From: Arcticimaribacter sp965277835
GTDB taxonomy: Bacteria; Bacteroidota; Bacteroidia; Flavobacteriales; Flavobacteriaceae
DNA: 64,000 nt
Assembly (NCBI GenBank): GCA_965277835.1
Contig: OZ255841.1
Coordinates: forward strand, 2,118,106 to 2,182,105
Direction of reading: 5' to 3'
A model generated the notes under the pieces. That model made no database searches. It was not told where the DNA came from and saw only the letters and a program-made list of their open reading frames with translations. Within the stretch, counting starts at the first letter, position 1. Each line of letters begins with the position of its first letter. Of this stretch, positions 45,504 through 54,997 are shown piece after piece. A program made the position numbers and the translations under genes.

Positions 45504-46013
45504 TTAAAACCCTAATTCACTTTTTACGTCAGTAAATAAATCTTTTCCTTTAGCCATAATAACGCTTCCACCTGGGCTAGCATCAATAACATAATCGAAC
45601 CCTTGAGCAGTAGCTACTTTTTCAATAGCAACTCTTGCTTTTTCATATAATGGGCGCATTAATTCTGTTTGCTTTTTTTGTAAGTCTTGAGCAGCAGATT
45701 CGCGAAATTTATTAATATTTTCTTGCATAGTTTCTAATTCAGTTTGACGCGCTTTATTAGTAACATCAGTTTGGTTACTTGCATCTGCAGAATAAGATTG
45801 TGCTTTTGTTGTAAACTCCTTATAGGTGTTTTCAATTTCTTCTGTATACGTTTTTTCTACAGCTTGCAGCTGTTTCTGAGCAGCAATAACCTCAGGCATT
45901 TCGCTAATCAGCTTCTGAGTATCAATGTGAGCTATTTTAGATTGTGCATAAGTCATACTCATAGGTAAGACAAACATTAATGTGGCAAGTGATAGTAATT
46001 TAAGTTTTCTCAT
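45504..46013 (-). CDS. OmpH/Skp-family periplasmic chaperone (second copy)
   Basis: This 169-residue protein has a signal peptide (MRKLKLLSLATLMFVLPMSMTYAQ) followed by the Skp/OmpH pattern: SKIAHIDTQKLISEMPEV, a long charged coiled coil (about 45-115), then YEKARVAIEKVATAQGFDYVIDAS. Skp-type chaperones carry unfolded outer-membrane proteins across the periplasm to BamA. It is the last gene of the bamA-ompH-ompH group, 28 bases after the first copy, and ends at the shared terminator. Confidence 0.92.
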   Translation of the reverse strand: MRKLKLLSLATLMFVLPMSMTYAQSKIAHIDTQKLISEMPEVIAAQKQLQAVEKTYTEEIENTYKEFTTKAQSYSADASNQTDVTNKARQTELETMQENINKFRESAAQDLQKKQTELMRPLYEKARVAIEKVATAQGFDYVIDASPGGSVIMAKGKDLFTDVKSELGF

Positions 46014-46041
46014 TATTTTAAATTTAAATTTTATTTAGTTA

Positions 46042-46611
46042 CTAATTTTTATTTTTTGAAAGGGCAGCCTTCCTTTTATTGATTTTATTTTGAGTATTTA
46101 TTTTTTTTAAAACTAATTCGCTAATATCGTAATTTTTTGCGGAATATAACATAACTAAATCCGAAGATTTATCAAAAATAAAATCATACTTCCGTTCTTT
46201 TGCAATTTGTTGCACAATCGTTAAAACTCTATCTTGTATTGGCTTTAGTAAGGTTGCTTGTTGACGAATTAACTCTCCTTGAGGGCCAAACTTTTGAGAT
46301 TGCAGGTTTACAATATTTGAGGCATAAGCTCTAATATCTTCTTCGCGGTCTTTAATAAGATTTGGTGTTAATAAGGCTCTTTCTGCATCAAGTGAGTTTT
46401 CCAATTTATGAAGTTGCAACTTTTGAAGTTCAATTTCTTTTTTCCATTGCTCTACTTTTCTGTCTAATAATTGATTTGCAGTTTTATATTCATCAATATT
46501 TTCAAGAATTACATCCATATCGATATAACCAATGCGAACACCACGCTGTGCCAACCCAATTTGTGTGATTAAGAGCGTTGTTAAAAGGAAAAAATAATTT
46601 ATTTTTTTCAT
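46042..46611 (-). CDS. OmpH/Skp-family periplasmic chaperone (first copy)
   Basis: This protein has 189 residues from the ATG at 46611; a start seven codons earlier would overlap bamA. The signal peptide MKKINYFFLLTTLLITQIGLAQ is followed by RIGYIDMDVILENIDEY, a coiled-coil arm rich in Lys/Glu/Leu, and a C-terminal ERKYDFIFDKSSDLVMLYS segment, the OmpH signature. A basic tail (KINKRKAALSKNKN) is unusual compared with its neighbour. It starts 4 bases after the bamA stop, consistent with joint expression of chaperone and assembly machinery. Confidence 0.92.
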   Translation of the reverse strand: MKKINYFFLLTTLLITQIGLAQRGVRIGYIDMDVILENIDEYKTANQLLDRKVEQWKKEIELQKLQLHKLENSLDAERALLTPNLIKDREEDIRAYASNIVNLQSQKFGPQGELIRQQATLLKPIQDRVLTIVQQIAKERKYDFIFDKSSDLVMLYSAKNYDISELVLKKINTQNKINKRKAALSKNKN

Positions 46612-46615
46612 TAGT

Positions 46616-49204
46616 TTAAAATTGTTGTCCAATTATAAAATGTGTTTCCCATCCGTTAGGATTTATTCCTTGACTACTTGGAGAGTCAAATCCATAACCA
46701 AAATCAATACCTAATATACCAAAGGCTGGCATAAAAATTCGAACCCCCATACCAGCAGAGCGTTTAGAATTAAAAGGATTAAAATCACTAAAACTATTGT
46801 ATCCATTTCCTGCATCTAAAAAACTTAAAGCATATATAGATGCACTTGGTTTTAGCGTTATGGGGTAGCGTAGTTCTAACGAGAATTTATTATAAATTGT
46901 AGAGCCTTGTGTGCTTGATAGGGCTTGATTTTGATACCCTCTTAGGGCTATGGTTTCTCGACCATCAAGAGCATAGTTTGCTAAACCGTCTCCCCCCAAA
47001 TAAAACCGTTCAAATGGTATTACACCTATGTCATTATCATATGCACCAAGAAATCCAAAATCTGCTTGGGTTTTTAGAACTAATTTATCAATTATTCGAG
47101 TGTACCAAGTTCCACTAAATTTGAATTTGTAAAATTCTAACCAATTAAATTTCTCTTGATCAATTTTTGCTTGATCGACAACTGAATCTCCATTTGAATT
47201 TAACGTTTTATATTCAGGTAGGTTTTCTAAGTTCCCATAATCAGTACTATCAAATAAAGAATAAGGAGGGGTAAATTTTGCAGTCAAAACAAAGTTAGAA
47301 CCCGATGTTGGGAAAATAGGGTTAACTGCTGTGTTATTTCTTGAGAGCGTTATAGTGTAAGCAATGTTTTTTGATTCTCCGTTTCCAAAAGTAAATAAGC
47401 CTGTAAAATAATTATTTAGATCATAATATTGAAAGGTAACAGCTTGTGATAGGACGAAATAATCATCGGGTACTCGTAATCTTTTTGCAAGACCAAATGT
47501 TATACTAGTGATTTTAAACGACTGACTTGTGTCGGCTCGTTGTGTTAAAAAATCATATCGATATTGGTTTGTTCTAGATAGTGAAGTAGAAAATTGTATA
47601 GGTTGTTGTCCTCCTAGCCAAGGTTCGGAAAACGAAAAACTATAAGTACTATAAAACTGACTGGCTTGTAAACGGAGAGCTAATGATTGTCCGTCTCCTG
47701 AAGGTACAGGTCTATATGCTTTTTTATTGAAGATATTTTTTATAGAAAAATTATTGAATGAAAGCCCAAGAGTTCCGATAAAACCACCACCTCCATAGCC
47801 TCCTTGTAATTCGATTTGACTCGCTCCAGTTTCTTGTAAACCAAATTCAATATCAACAGTTCCGGCATTTGGATCAACGTTTTTAAAATCAGGGCTAATT
47901 TGCTCCGCATCGAAGAAACCTAATTGACCTAATTCTCGTACTGTACGAACAACTTTATCTTTACTATAAAGCTCCCCAGGTTTTGTGCGTAATTCCCTGA
48001 AAATTACATGGTCATTGGTTTTATCATTTCCTACAACAGTAATTTTATTAAATGAAGCTAGTTTTCCTTCGGTAATTCTAATTTCGAAATTAATAGTATC
48101 ATTTTCAGCACTTACCTCAACTGCATTTATGTTAGAAAAGAGGTAACCATTGTTCTGATATAAATTGGTAATATCATTACCATCGGGTTTTGTGTCGTCA
48201 GCAATTCTCTTCTTCAAAAGTACGCCATTATAAGTGTCTCCTTTTTTTATCCCTAAAACTGAAGATAGGATGCGATCTGTGTATGCAGCGTTTCCTAAGA
48301 ATTTTATATCTCCAAAATAATATTGATTTCCTTCTTCCAAAGAAAGCTTTATCCTCAGGTTATTATCGTTTTCAACAATAATACTATCATTAATAATACG
48401 TGCGTCTCGATATCCTTTTTCTTTATAAAAATCAATTAGAGAAGTTAAATCTTCTTCATAATCTTTTGCTATATATTTTGATTTTTTCCAAAAACGGATT
48501 AGATTTTTCTTTTTAGTGTTTTTGAATTGTGCTGCTAGTTTTTGTCCTCCAAACTTTTCGATTCCTTCAAAATCAATGCTTTTGATTTTTACTCGTTTCC
48601 CTCGATCAATATTGACGACCATCTTAAATGCATTTTTAGAAATGGAGTCTGGTATAGTATTGAGAACAACTTTAGTATTTAAAAAACCTTCTTTTTTATA
48701 TTTATTTATAATATAATTTTTGGTGTTTGTTAAAAAACTTTCTGATATTTTCTTCCCTTTTGTAAGTTCAGTATCTTTTATAATTGATTCTGCTTTTGAT
48801 TTTTTAACTCCAACAACTTTTACATCAGATAGTGTGGGTAACTCTTCAATTTCAATTTCGAGTGTAATTCTATCTTCATTCATATCAGCGATATAAAAAT
48901 TAATATCACTAAAGAGTTCGAGATTCCATAGTTTTTGAATGACACTACTTATTTTTTCGCCAGGGACTTCTATTGATTGCCCTTTTCTTAAACCTGTATA
49001 TGAAATTACGGTTTTATTACTATAACTTTTGAGTCCAGTTACTTTAATAGAATCGATAATATACTTTTTTGAAGTCTTGTATGCAGTAGGGGTTTGAGCT
49101 TTTATTTGCACACCACTAAATAGCATTCCTAAGAGTGTAAGTGAAAATAATAAACTTTTATAAAAGACTTTCTTACACTTTAAGTTGTTCACTAGTTTTT
49201 CCAA
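46616..49204 (-). CDS. bamA: Outer membrane protein assembly factor BamA
   Basis: BamA inserts beta-barrel proteins, such as SusC and SprA, into the outer membrane. The protein has 862 residues: a signal peptide, five POTRA domains (about 45-480) and an Omp85 barrel whose last strands include GMGVRIFMPAFGILGIDFGYGFD and the terminal HFIIGQQF. No ATG is available at the N-terminus. TTG at 49204 or GTG at 49192 must be used, and both begin inside the uppS 3' end. This coupling with uppS and the ompH genes is the usual Bacteroidota arrangement. Confidence 0.95.
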   Translation of the reverse strand: MEKLVNNLKCKKVFYKSLLFSLTLLGMLFSGVQIKAQTPTAYKTSKKYIIDSIKVTGLKSYSNKTVISYTGLRKGQSIEVPGEKISSVIQKLWNLELFSDINFYIADMNEDRITLEIEIEELPTLSDVKVVGVKKSKAESIIKDTELTKGKKISESFLTNTKNYIINKYKKEGFLNTKVVLNTIPDSISKNAFKMVVNIDRGKRVKIKSIDFEGIEKFGGQKLAAQFKNTKKKNLIRFWKKSKYIAKDYEEDLTSLIDFYKEKGYRDARIINDSIIVENDNNLRIKLSLEEGNQYYFGDIKFLGNAAYTDRILSSVLGIKKGDTYNGVLLKKRIADDTKPDGNDITNLYQNNGYLFSNINAVEVSAENDTINFEIRITEGKLASFNKITVVGNDKTNDHVIFRELRTKPGELYSKDKVVRTVRELGQLGFFDAEQISPDFKNVDPNAGTVDIEFGLQETGASQIELQGGYGGGGFIGTLGLSFNNFSIKNIFNKKAYRPVPSGDGQSLALRLQASQFYSTYSFSFSEPWLGGQQPIQFSTSLSRTNQYRYDFLTQRADTSQSFKITSITFGLAKRLRVPDDYFVLSQAVTFQYYDLNNYFTGLFTFGNGESKNIAYTITLSRNNTAVNPIFPTSGSNFVLTAKFTPPYSLFDSTDYGNLENLPEYKTLNSNGDSVVDQAKIDQEKFNWLEFYKFKFSGTWYTRIIDKLVLKTQADFGFLGAYDNDIGVIPFERFYLGGDGLANYALDGRETIALRGYQNQALSSTQGSTIYNKFSLELRYPITLKPSASIYALSFLDAGNGYNSFSDFNPFNSKRSAGMGVRIFMPAFGILGIDFGYGFDSPSSQGINPNGWETHFIIGQQF

Positions 49205-49901
49205 ATCTACGTTCTCGTTTTTGGTAATTATGTATTGCTAGATGTAAATCTTTTTCATTAAATTCAGGCCAAAGAACATCCGAAAAATAGAGTTCTGCGT
49301 ATGCAATTTTCCATAATAAAAAGTTACTGATTCTTTGTTCTCCGCTGGTTCTAATTAATAAATCAACATCTGGTAAATTTTGGCTGTAAAGATGCTTATT
49401 TATTATTGTTTCATCAACATTTTCGGGAGAAATTATATTATTTTTAACTTTGATTGCAATTTCTTTAAATGCATTCGTTAATTCTTCTTTGCCTCCATAG
49501 TTTAGAGCAAGGGTAAGAGTCATTCTCGAGTTATTCTTTGTTTTATCGAGAGTATCTTTTAACTCATTTTGAACATCTATTGGAAGTTTTGTTAAGTTGC
49601 CAATAGTGTTGAGCTTAATGTTATTTTTTAACATTTTACCTAGTTCTTTTTTTAAAGTATTGATTAATAAACTCATAAGAGTATTTACTTCAAATTTAGG
49701 GCGTTTCCAGTTTTCTGTTGAAAAAGCAAATAATGTTAAATTTTTTATGCCTAATCGGGCAGATTCTTCTATAGTTTTTTGAACGGCAATTACTCCATTA
49801 CGATGTCCATAAAGCCTGTTTTTACTTTTTGACTTTGCCCACCGACCATTTCCATCCATTATAATGGCAATATGGTTTGGTAAATTAGTAAGTTCTATCA
49901 T
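49173..49901 (-). CDS. uppS: Isoprenyl transferase (undecaprenyl diphosphate synthase)
   Basis: This cis-prenyltransferase makes the C55 lipid carrier for peptidoglycan and surface polysaccharides. The protein has 242 residues from the ATG at 49901, which begins MIELTNLPNHIAIIMDGNGRWAKS. The catalytic Asp is in IMDGNGRW. The conserved LTLFAFSTENWKRP and DLLIRTSGEQRISNFLLWKIAYAELYF are intact. An upstream in-frame start (49940) lies inside the DUF6089 gene and is less likely. Its end overlaps the bamA start by 32 bases if TTG is used there. Confidence 0.95.
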   Translation of the reverse strand: MIELTNLPNHIAIIMDGNGRWAKSKSKNRLYGHRNGVIAVQKTIEESARLGIKNLTLFAFSTENWKRPKFEVNTLMSLLINTLKKELGKMLKNNIKLNTIGNLTKLPIDVQNELKDTLDKTKNNSRMTLTLALNYGGKEELTNAFKEIAIKVKNNIISPENVDETIINKHLYSQNLPDVDLLIRTSGEQRISNFLLWKIAYAELYFSDVLWPEFNEKDLHLAIHNYQKRERRFGKTSEQLKV

Positions 49902-49908
49902 CGATTCA

Positions 49909-50607
49909 TTATTCTTTACAATAACACGGTAATCGCCCAAAGGTAAAACTTAAAGTCATACCAGTAAATATATACCAGTCATTATTATACAATGACCCAT
50001 GTTGTAGCTGGGGTATTTTGCTAAACTGATCAACGGGACTACTCCCGTCGATGTTGTCAGTTAGTGCATAACGCGCCCCTATTTCGGCTCCTACAGAAAA
50101 TTGCGGACTTATTTTTAGTTTAGCGCCTACAGTCATCGGTATTGAAAAAGCTCTGTCTGTTCCATAATCTTCTACGTCAATAGGCATATTTTTATCTATA
50201 TAAAATAAATCGTATTGAAAATAATTGACACCAAAATAAACATATGGGGTAAAATATAAATTTTCGTCATGCAAATTAAACTCAAAAAAATTAAATTCTA
50301 CTCCAGCAGAAAGCTCTAAAATATTATTTTCAACACTTAAAAATGTTCTAAAACGATTTAAATCATCAGCAGAATGGTTTTTATTTTCCAACTTAGAATA
50401 CATTATACTACCACGTAATGAATATCGTGTTTTAATATTATATTTATATACTAGCCCAAAAGCAGGAGAAGTAACAAATAAAATATCTCGTGAACCAATG
50501 TCTCCAATGTAATTACTCCCTCCTATAAATAAGCCTACTTCATGCATTTGAGAAGTACAAATAATAGGAAGAAATACCATATAGCATAGTATATAGATTT
50601 TTTTCAT
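49909..50607 (-). CDS. DUF6089-type outer-membrane beta-barrel protein
   Basis: This 232-residue protein has a signal peptide (MKKIYILCYMVFLPIICTSQ). The mature start MHEVGLFIGGSNYIGDIG and a YSLRGSIMYSKLE segment resemble the small DUF6089/OmpW-like barrels of Bacteroidota. Alternating hydrophobic strands run to the C-terminal FTGMTLSFTFGR. Members are found beside uppS-bamA in many flavobacteria, so a link to envelope biogenesis is likely, but the function is unknown. It ends 8 bases before the uppS start codon. Confidence 0.82.
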   Translation of the reverse strand: MKKIYILCYMVFLPIICTSQMHEVGLFIGGSNYIGDIGSRDILFVTSPAFGLVYKYNIKTRYSLRGSIMYSKLENKNHSADDLNRFRTFLSVENNILELSAGVEFNFFEFNLHDENLYFTPYVYFGVNYFQYDLFYIDKNMPIDVEDYGTDRAFSIPMTVGAKLKISPQFSVGAEIGARYALTDNIDGSSPVDQFSKIPQLQHGSLYNNDWYIFTGMTLSFTFGRLPCYCKE

Positions 50608-50681
50608 TAGAAATTAAAAACCCTTCTCTTAATAGAATATAGGTTATTAGTTTATAACTCTTTTTCAAGAAAAATATTGTT

Positions 50682-51554
50682 TTAATTCCTAGTATCTAAT
50701 CCCCAAAAAAGTTTATCTCTTAGGGTTTTAAAAAACGCGTTGTCGTGTAGTTCTACTGTTGCAAGAGTAAAGGGCGCTTTTTTTATTAAAATTTTAGTTC
50801 CCTGTTCAATAGAAATGGTTCTCGAATCTAAAGAAAGTAAATGATATTGACTTCGTCCTGTAACCTCTAATTTTACAGTAGTAGTATCTGGTATTACCAA
50901 TGGACGAATATTTAGATTATGAGGTGCGATAGAGGTAAGAATAAAACCAGATGTTTGAGGAGACATTATAGGACCTCCACTACTAAGCGAGTAACCTGTT
51001 GATCCTGTTGGTGTTGCTACAATTAGTCCATCTGCCCAATAAGTTGTCAAGGGTTTGTCATCTAAATAGATGTTAATACTAATTAACGAAGCTGTATTTT
51101 TTCGAATTACAGTTATTTCGTTTAAAGCATACGGGAAATGGCTAACTACATCGTCTTTTTCGGGTAACTCTATTTCTATAAGCGTACGATTAATAATTGA
51201 ATATTTCTTTTCCCAAAACGATTTTAGTCCTGCATTTAACGATTCTTTTTGGAGACTTGTTAAAAAGCCCAACCTCCCAGTGTTTATTCCCAATATTGGA
51301 ATGTTACTATCTTTTACTGTAATAACCGATTGTAACATTGAACCATCTCCTCCAATGCAAAACAAAAAATCAGTGTCTTTGGGTAGCGAATCGAAAATAT
51401 CAACATATGAAAGTAAATCAGGGTCATTTATAAACGCGCTTATTTGTGAGTTTATCAAAACGTTTACTTTACGTTCGAGTAAATACTCAATAACACCTTG
51501 GGCATATTCCCTTGAAATTTTATTTTGAAATGGGCAAATTACCGCAATCTTCAT
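50682..51554 (-). CDS. nadK: NAD kinase
   Basis: NAD kinase phosphorylates NAD to NADP. At 290 residues it has the catalytic GGDG motif in FCIGGDGSMLQSV and the binding loop LGINTGRLGFLT. The conserved YALNEITVIR and TPTGSTGYSLSSGGPIMSP segments shape the active site. It is the first gene of the leftward operon toward uppS-bamA, 74 bases before DUF6089. A promoter box lies 15 bases upstream of its ATG on the - strand. Confidence 0.95.
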   Translation of the reverse strand: MKIAVICPFQNKISREYAQGVIEYLLERKVNVLINSQISAFINDPDLLSYVDIFDSLPKDTDFLFCIGGDGSMLQSVITVKDSNIPILGINTGRLGFLTSLQKESLNAGLKSFWEKKYSIINRTLIEIELPEKDDVVSHFPYALNEITVIRKNTASLISINIYLDDKPLTTYWADGLIVATPTGSTGYSLSSGGPIMSPQTSGFILTSIAPHNLNIRPLVIPDTTTVKLEVTGRSQYHLLSLDSRTISIEQGTKILIKKAPFTLATVELHDNAFFKTLRDKLFWGLDTRN

Positions 51555-51569
51555 ATAAATTATTTGTCA

Positions 51570-51577
51570 CAAAATTA
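51570..51577 (-). promoter_or_regulatory. -7 promoter box (TAATTTTG on the - strand) for NAD kinase
   Basis: TAATTTTG fits TAnnTTTG and is 15 bases before the nadK ATG. A TTG 23 bases further upstream on the same strand could serve as the -33 element. Confidence 0.5.
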
Positions 51578-51679
51578 CAAAAACTTATTTTCTCTTAACT
51601 CAAGTTGATGTCTCGTAATTTTTATTTATCAAACTCTTAGAAATCAAACTTGGAAGTTTGTAATTTTACAAAAAAGAAT

Positions 51680-52396
51680 ATGATTAAACTTAGTGTAAAT
51701 ATTAATAAAATTGCCACGCTTAGAAATTCGAGAGGAGGTAATAATCCTGACATTTTAAAAGTAGCTACAGACATACAATCTTTTGGAGCTCAAGGAATTA
51801 CGGTACATCCTCGTCCAGACCAGCGACATATTCGTTATAATGATGCTATTTCACTTCCAAAAGTAATTACTACAGAATATAATATTGAAGGAAATCCAAC
51901 TCCTGAGTTTATTAATATGGTACTACAAATTTGCCCAACTCAAGTTACACTTGTTCCAGATGCTGTTGATGCAATTACTTCAAATGCAGGATGGGATACT
52001 TTAAAGCATCAAGATTTTCTTAAAAAAATTGTTCAAAAATTTAAAGACTCGGGAATCCGTACTTCAATTTTTGTTGACCCTAAAGTGGAATATATAGATG
52101 GAGCAGCGGCAACCAATGTTGACCGTATTGAACTATATACGGAGGCTTATGCTAACGGATATAACGAAAATCCTGAGCAGGCGATAGAGCCTTATGTAAA
52201 TGCTGCAATACGAGCTAATGAATTAGGTTTAGGTATTAATGCAGGGCACGATTTGAGTTTAGAGAATATTCAATATTTTGCAAAAAACATTCCAAAACTC
52301 CTTGAGGTATCCATTGGACACGCTCTTGTTTGTGAGTCATTATATTTAGGTTTTGAGAATGTAATTCCCATATATCTTCAACGTCTTTCACAATGA
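51680..52396 (+). CDS. pdxJ: Pyridoxine 5'-phosphate synthase
   Basis: PdxJ condenses 1-deoxyxylulose 5-phosphate with 3-amino-2-oxopropyl phosphate in the DXP-dependent vitamin B6 pathway. The protein has 238 residues from the ATG at 51680, where the conserved MIKLSVNINKIATLRNSRG begins. The earlier in-frame start (51650) adds ten unconserved residues. GITVHPRPDQRHIRYND and VTLVPDAVDAITSNAGWD are typical active-site segments, and LGLGINAGHDLSLENI is near the end. It overlaps the following hydrolase by 4 bases. Confidence 0.95.
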   Translation: MIKLSVNINKIATLRNSRGGNNPDILKVATDIQSFGAQGITVHPRPDQRHIRYNDAISLPKVITTEYNIEGNPTPEFINMVLQICPTQVTLVPDAVDAITSNAGWDTLKHQDFLKKIVQKFKDSGIRTSIFVDPKVEYIDGAAATNVDRIELYTEAYANGYNENPEQAIEPYVNAAIRANELGLGINAGHDLSLENIQYFAKNIPKLLEVSIGHALVCESLYLGFENVIPIYLQRLSQ

Positions 52397-53175
52397 AAAT
52401 ACTACATAGCCTTATTCTTGGTAGTGGAGAAAAAAACCTTGTTGTATTACACGGGTTTTTAGGAATGGGAGATAACTGGAAAACCCATGCACGGCAATGG
52501 GCTAACCAAGGATGGTGTGTTCATTTGGTTGATCAAAGAAACCATGGGCGTAGTTTTTGGTCCGAAACTTTTGACTATTCCATTTTAGTTGAAGACCTAA
52601 AAGCATACTGTAATCATCATAAATTAGAAAATTTTACCCTTTTAGGTCATTCAATGGGAGGGAAAACAGCAATGTTTTTTTCTACACGTTATCCTAAAAC
52701 TGTATCTCAATTGATTATAGTAGATATTGCTCCTAAGCAATATTCATCACACCATCATAAAATATTAAAAGGATTAGCGTCTTTAAATTTTTCAATTCTT
52801 AAAACACGAGGCGATGCTGACAAAGCATTAGAATTATTTGTTTCTGAAAAAGGGATAAGACAATTTTTATTAAAGAATTTATATTGGATTGAAAAAGGGC
52901 AACTTGCATTAAGAATAAATATTGATGTACTTAAAAATTCTGAGCTAGCTATTGGAGAGGGTTTAGTATCTGAACAGAGATATGAAGGACCTACACTATT
53001 TTTAAGAGGGGTTTTGTCAGATTATATATTAGATGAAGATAATTTAGCACTAAAGCACCACTTCCCTAATTATGTTTTAAAGGATATTCCAAATGCTGCA
53101 CATTGGTTACATGCAGAAAACCCAACCTATTTTTTAAAAACACTTGATGAGTGGTTTGAATTATTTTCACATTAA
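52393..53175 (+). CDS. Alpha/beta-fold hydrolase (YbfF-like esterase)
   Basis: This 260-residue protein has the nucleophile elbow GHSMGG (Ser87), the oxyanion region VVLHGFLGMGDNW, and a C-terminal histidine in NAAHWLHAENP. The overall sequence with DQRNHGRS resembles YbfF/ABHD11-type esterases. The substrate is unknown. Its ATG overlaps the pdxJ stop (ATGA), so expression is coupled, but no biochemical link to B6 is evident. Confidence 0.88.
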   Translation: MKILHSLILGSGEKNLVVLHGFLGMGDNWKTHARQWANQGWCVHLVDQRNHGRSFWSETFDYSILVEDLKAYCNHHKLENFTLLGHSMGGKTAMFFSTRYPKTVSQLIIVDIAPKQYSSHHHKILKGLASLNFSILKTRGDADKALELFVSEKGIRQFLLKNLYWIEKGQLALRINIDVLKNSELAIGEGLVSEQRYEGPTLFLRGVLSDYILDEDNLALKHHFPNYVLKDIPNAAHWLHAENPTYFLKTLDEWFELFSH

Positions 53176-53229
53176 TAGACTAAAATGTGACAATCATCCA
53201 TTAATTTCTTTTATCATACTATTAGCAAT

Positions 53230-53237
53230 TACCTTTG
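53230..53237 (+). promoter_or_regulatory. -7 promoter box (TACCTTTG)
   Basis: TACCTTTG fits TAnnTTTG and lies 18 bases before the ATG of the acetyltransferase gene, in the 80-base gap after the hydrolase. It would drive the acetyltransferase and aspartate kinase. Confidence 0.5.
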
Positions 53238-53255
53238 CGGGATAAATAAGTAGAT

Positions 53256-53732
53256 ATGATACGATTTGCTAACAAAGAGGATATGCCTTCTGTTTTAAAA
53301 TTAATAGAAGAGCTTGCCAGTTTTGAAAAAGAACCCAACGCCGTGGTTGTAACCACAGAAGATTTAGAGCGCGATGGTTTTGGCGACAACCCTATTTTTC
53401 AGTGCTTAGTTGCCGAAAAAGAGGGTAAAATTGTAGGAATGGCTCTTTTCTATCCTAGGTATTCAACTTGGAAAGGAATGACATTTCATTTAGAAGATTT
53501 GATTGTTACCCAATCTGAGAGGGGTAAAGGATATGGCAAAGATTTATATACTTCGTTTATTAATTATGCACATGAGAAAAAGGTAAGACGAATTGAATGG
53601 GTAGTTTTAGATTGGAATACGCCTGCTATAAATTTCTATGAGAAAAGTGGCGCAAAGATACTTTCGGATTGGAGAACTGCCCAAATGGATGAACAAGGTA
53701 TTGCTAACTATATAAAAAAATCAACTATTTAA
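53256..53732 (+). CDS. GNAT-family N-acetyltransferase
   Basis: This 158-residue enzyme of the GNAT fold has the acetyl-CoA-binding motif A as LEDLIVTQSERGKGYGKDLY (Q/RxxGxG/A type: ERGKGYG) and motif B as VLDWNTPAINFYEKSGAKIL. The form with YPRYSTWKGMTFHLEDL is close to spermidine/thialysine-type acetyltransferases (SAT1/SAT2-like). That makes a polyamine or amine substrate plausible but not proven. It is followed after one base by aspartate kinase. Confidence 0.9.
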   Translation: MIRFANKEDMPSVLKLIEELASFEKEPNAVVVTTEDLERDGFGDNPIFQCLVAEKEGKIVGMALFYPRYSTWKGMTFHLEDLIVTQSERGKGYGKDLYTSFINYAHEKKVRRIEWVVLDWNTPAINFYEKSGAKILSDWRTAQMDEQGIANYIKKSTI

Positions 53733-53733
53733 C

Positions 53734-54990
53734 ATGAGAGTATTTAAGTTTGGAGGTGCATCGGTAAAAGATGCAGATGGAGTAAGAAATTTAGTAAACG
53801 TATTAAACATAGTAGGGTATAAAGACACACTAGTAATTGTCTCTGCTATGGGTAAAACTACAAATGCTTTAGAACTAATAGTTGACCATTATTTAAATAA
53901 ATCGGAGGAACTGATGCAATCAATTATTAATTTGGAGCAATTTCATATTGATATTATTGATAATCTTTTTGAGCCTTCTTCAAATTCAATAAAATTAAAT
54001 ATTAAGAAGTATATAGCTGAACTTAAAAGTTTTATTGAACACAACAAAGAAATTAATCATAGTTTTGTATATGACCAAGTAGTTAGTTTCGGAGAATTGC
54101 TATCTACAACTATTATAAATGAATATCTTAATTATACTGGGATAAATTCAACGTGGTTAGATGCTCGAAAGTGCGTTAAAACCAACGCTTATTATCGTGA
54201 TGCTAACTTAGATTGGGAACAAACTCAAGAAGCAATTTTGCAACAAGTGTCTAAAAATGAGTTAGTCATATCTCAAGGGTTTATAGGGAGTAGTCAAAAC
54301 GGTTCTACTACAACTTTAGGAAGAGAGGGGTCGGATTATACGGCAGCGATTTTTGCTTACGCACTCGATGCAGAATCTGTTACTATTTGGAAGGATGTTC
54401 CGGGTGTTTTAAATGGAGACCCTAGAGTGTTTAAAAACACGCAACTTTTAAATCAAATATCTTATGTAGAAGCCATTGAACTTGCTTTTTATGGGGCTTC
54501 GGTAATTCACCCTAAAACGCTTCAGCCACTTCAACGAAAAGAAATTCCGTTGTATGTAAAATCTTTTATAAACCCAGAAGGGTTAGGAACTATGGTTTCT
54601 AAAGGGAAAAGATTAGAACCTTATGTCCCTTGCTATATCTTGAAACCTAAACAAGTATTGTTGCGACTTTCTACACTAGATTTTTCGTTTATGGTTGAAG
54701 ATAATATTAGCGAAATTTTCGCTTTACTTCACAAGTATCAAATGCGTGTAGATTTGATTCAAAACTCAGCAATCAGCTTTTCTGTTTGTATAAACAACAA
54801 ATATGATAGATTAGAAGAACTAATAGCTATTTTACAACCTAAATTTAAAGTAACTGTATTTGAAGATGTTGATTTATATACGGTTCGGCATTTTACTCCA
54901 ACTGCACTAAATGAAATTGAAAAACAGAAAGACAATATTTTACTAGAACAATACGCTCAAGAAACAATTCAATATGTAATTGAAAATTAG
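53734..54990 (+). CDS. Aspartate kinase (monofunctional)
   Basis: This enzyme phosphorylates aspartate in the first step toward lysine, methionine and threonine. The protein has 418 residues. The N-terminal motif MRVFKFGGASVKDADGVRN is diagnostic, the LGREGSDYTAAIFAYALDAE segment and the WKDVPGVLNGDPRVF segment complete the kinase domain (to about 290), and a C-terminal ACT-like region (about 300-400) follows. No homoserine dehydrogenase domain is attached. It is convergent with arsC, with 7 bases between them. Confidence 0.93.
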   Translation: MRVFKFGGASVKDADGVRNLVNVLNIVGYKDTLVIVSAMGKTTNALELIVDHYLNKSEELMQSIINLEQFHIDIIDNLFEPSSNSIKLNIKKYIAELKSFIEHNKEINHSFVYDQVVSFGELLSTTIINEYLNYTGINSTWLDARKCVKTNAYYRDANLDWEQTQEAILQQVSKNELVISQGFIGSSQNGSTTTLGREGSDYTAAIFAYALDAESVTIWKDVPGVLNGDPRVFKNTQLLNQISYVEAIELAFYGASVIHPKTLQPLQRKEIPLYVKSFINPEGLGTMVSKGKRLEPYVPCYILKPKQVLLRLSTLDFSFMVEDNISEIFALLHKYQMRVDLIQNSAISFSVCINNKYDRLEELIAILQPKFKVTVFEDVDLYTVRHFTPTALNEIEKQKDNILLEQYAQETIQYVIEN

Positions 54991-54997
54991 GTTCTAT

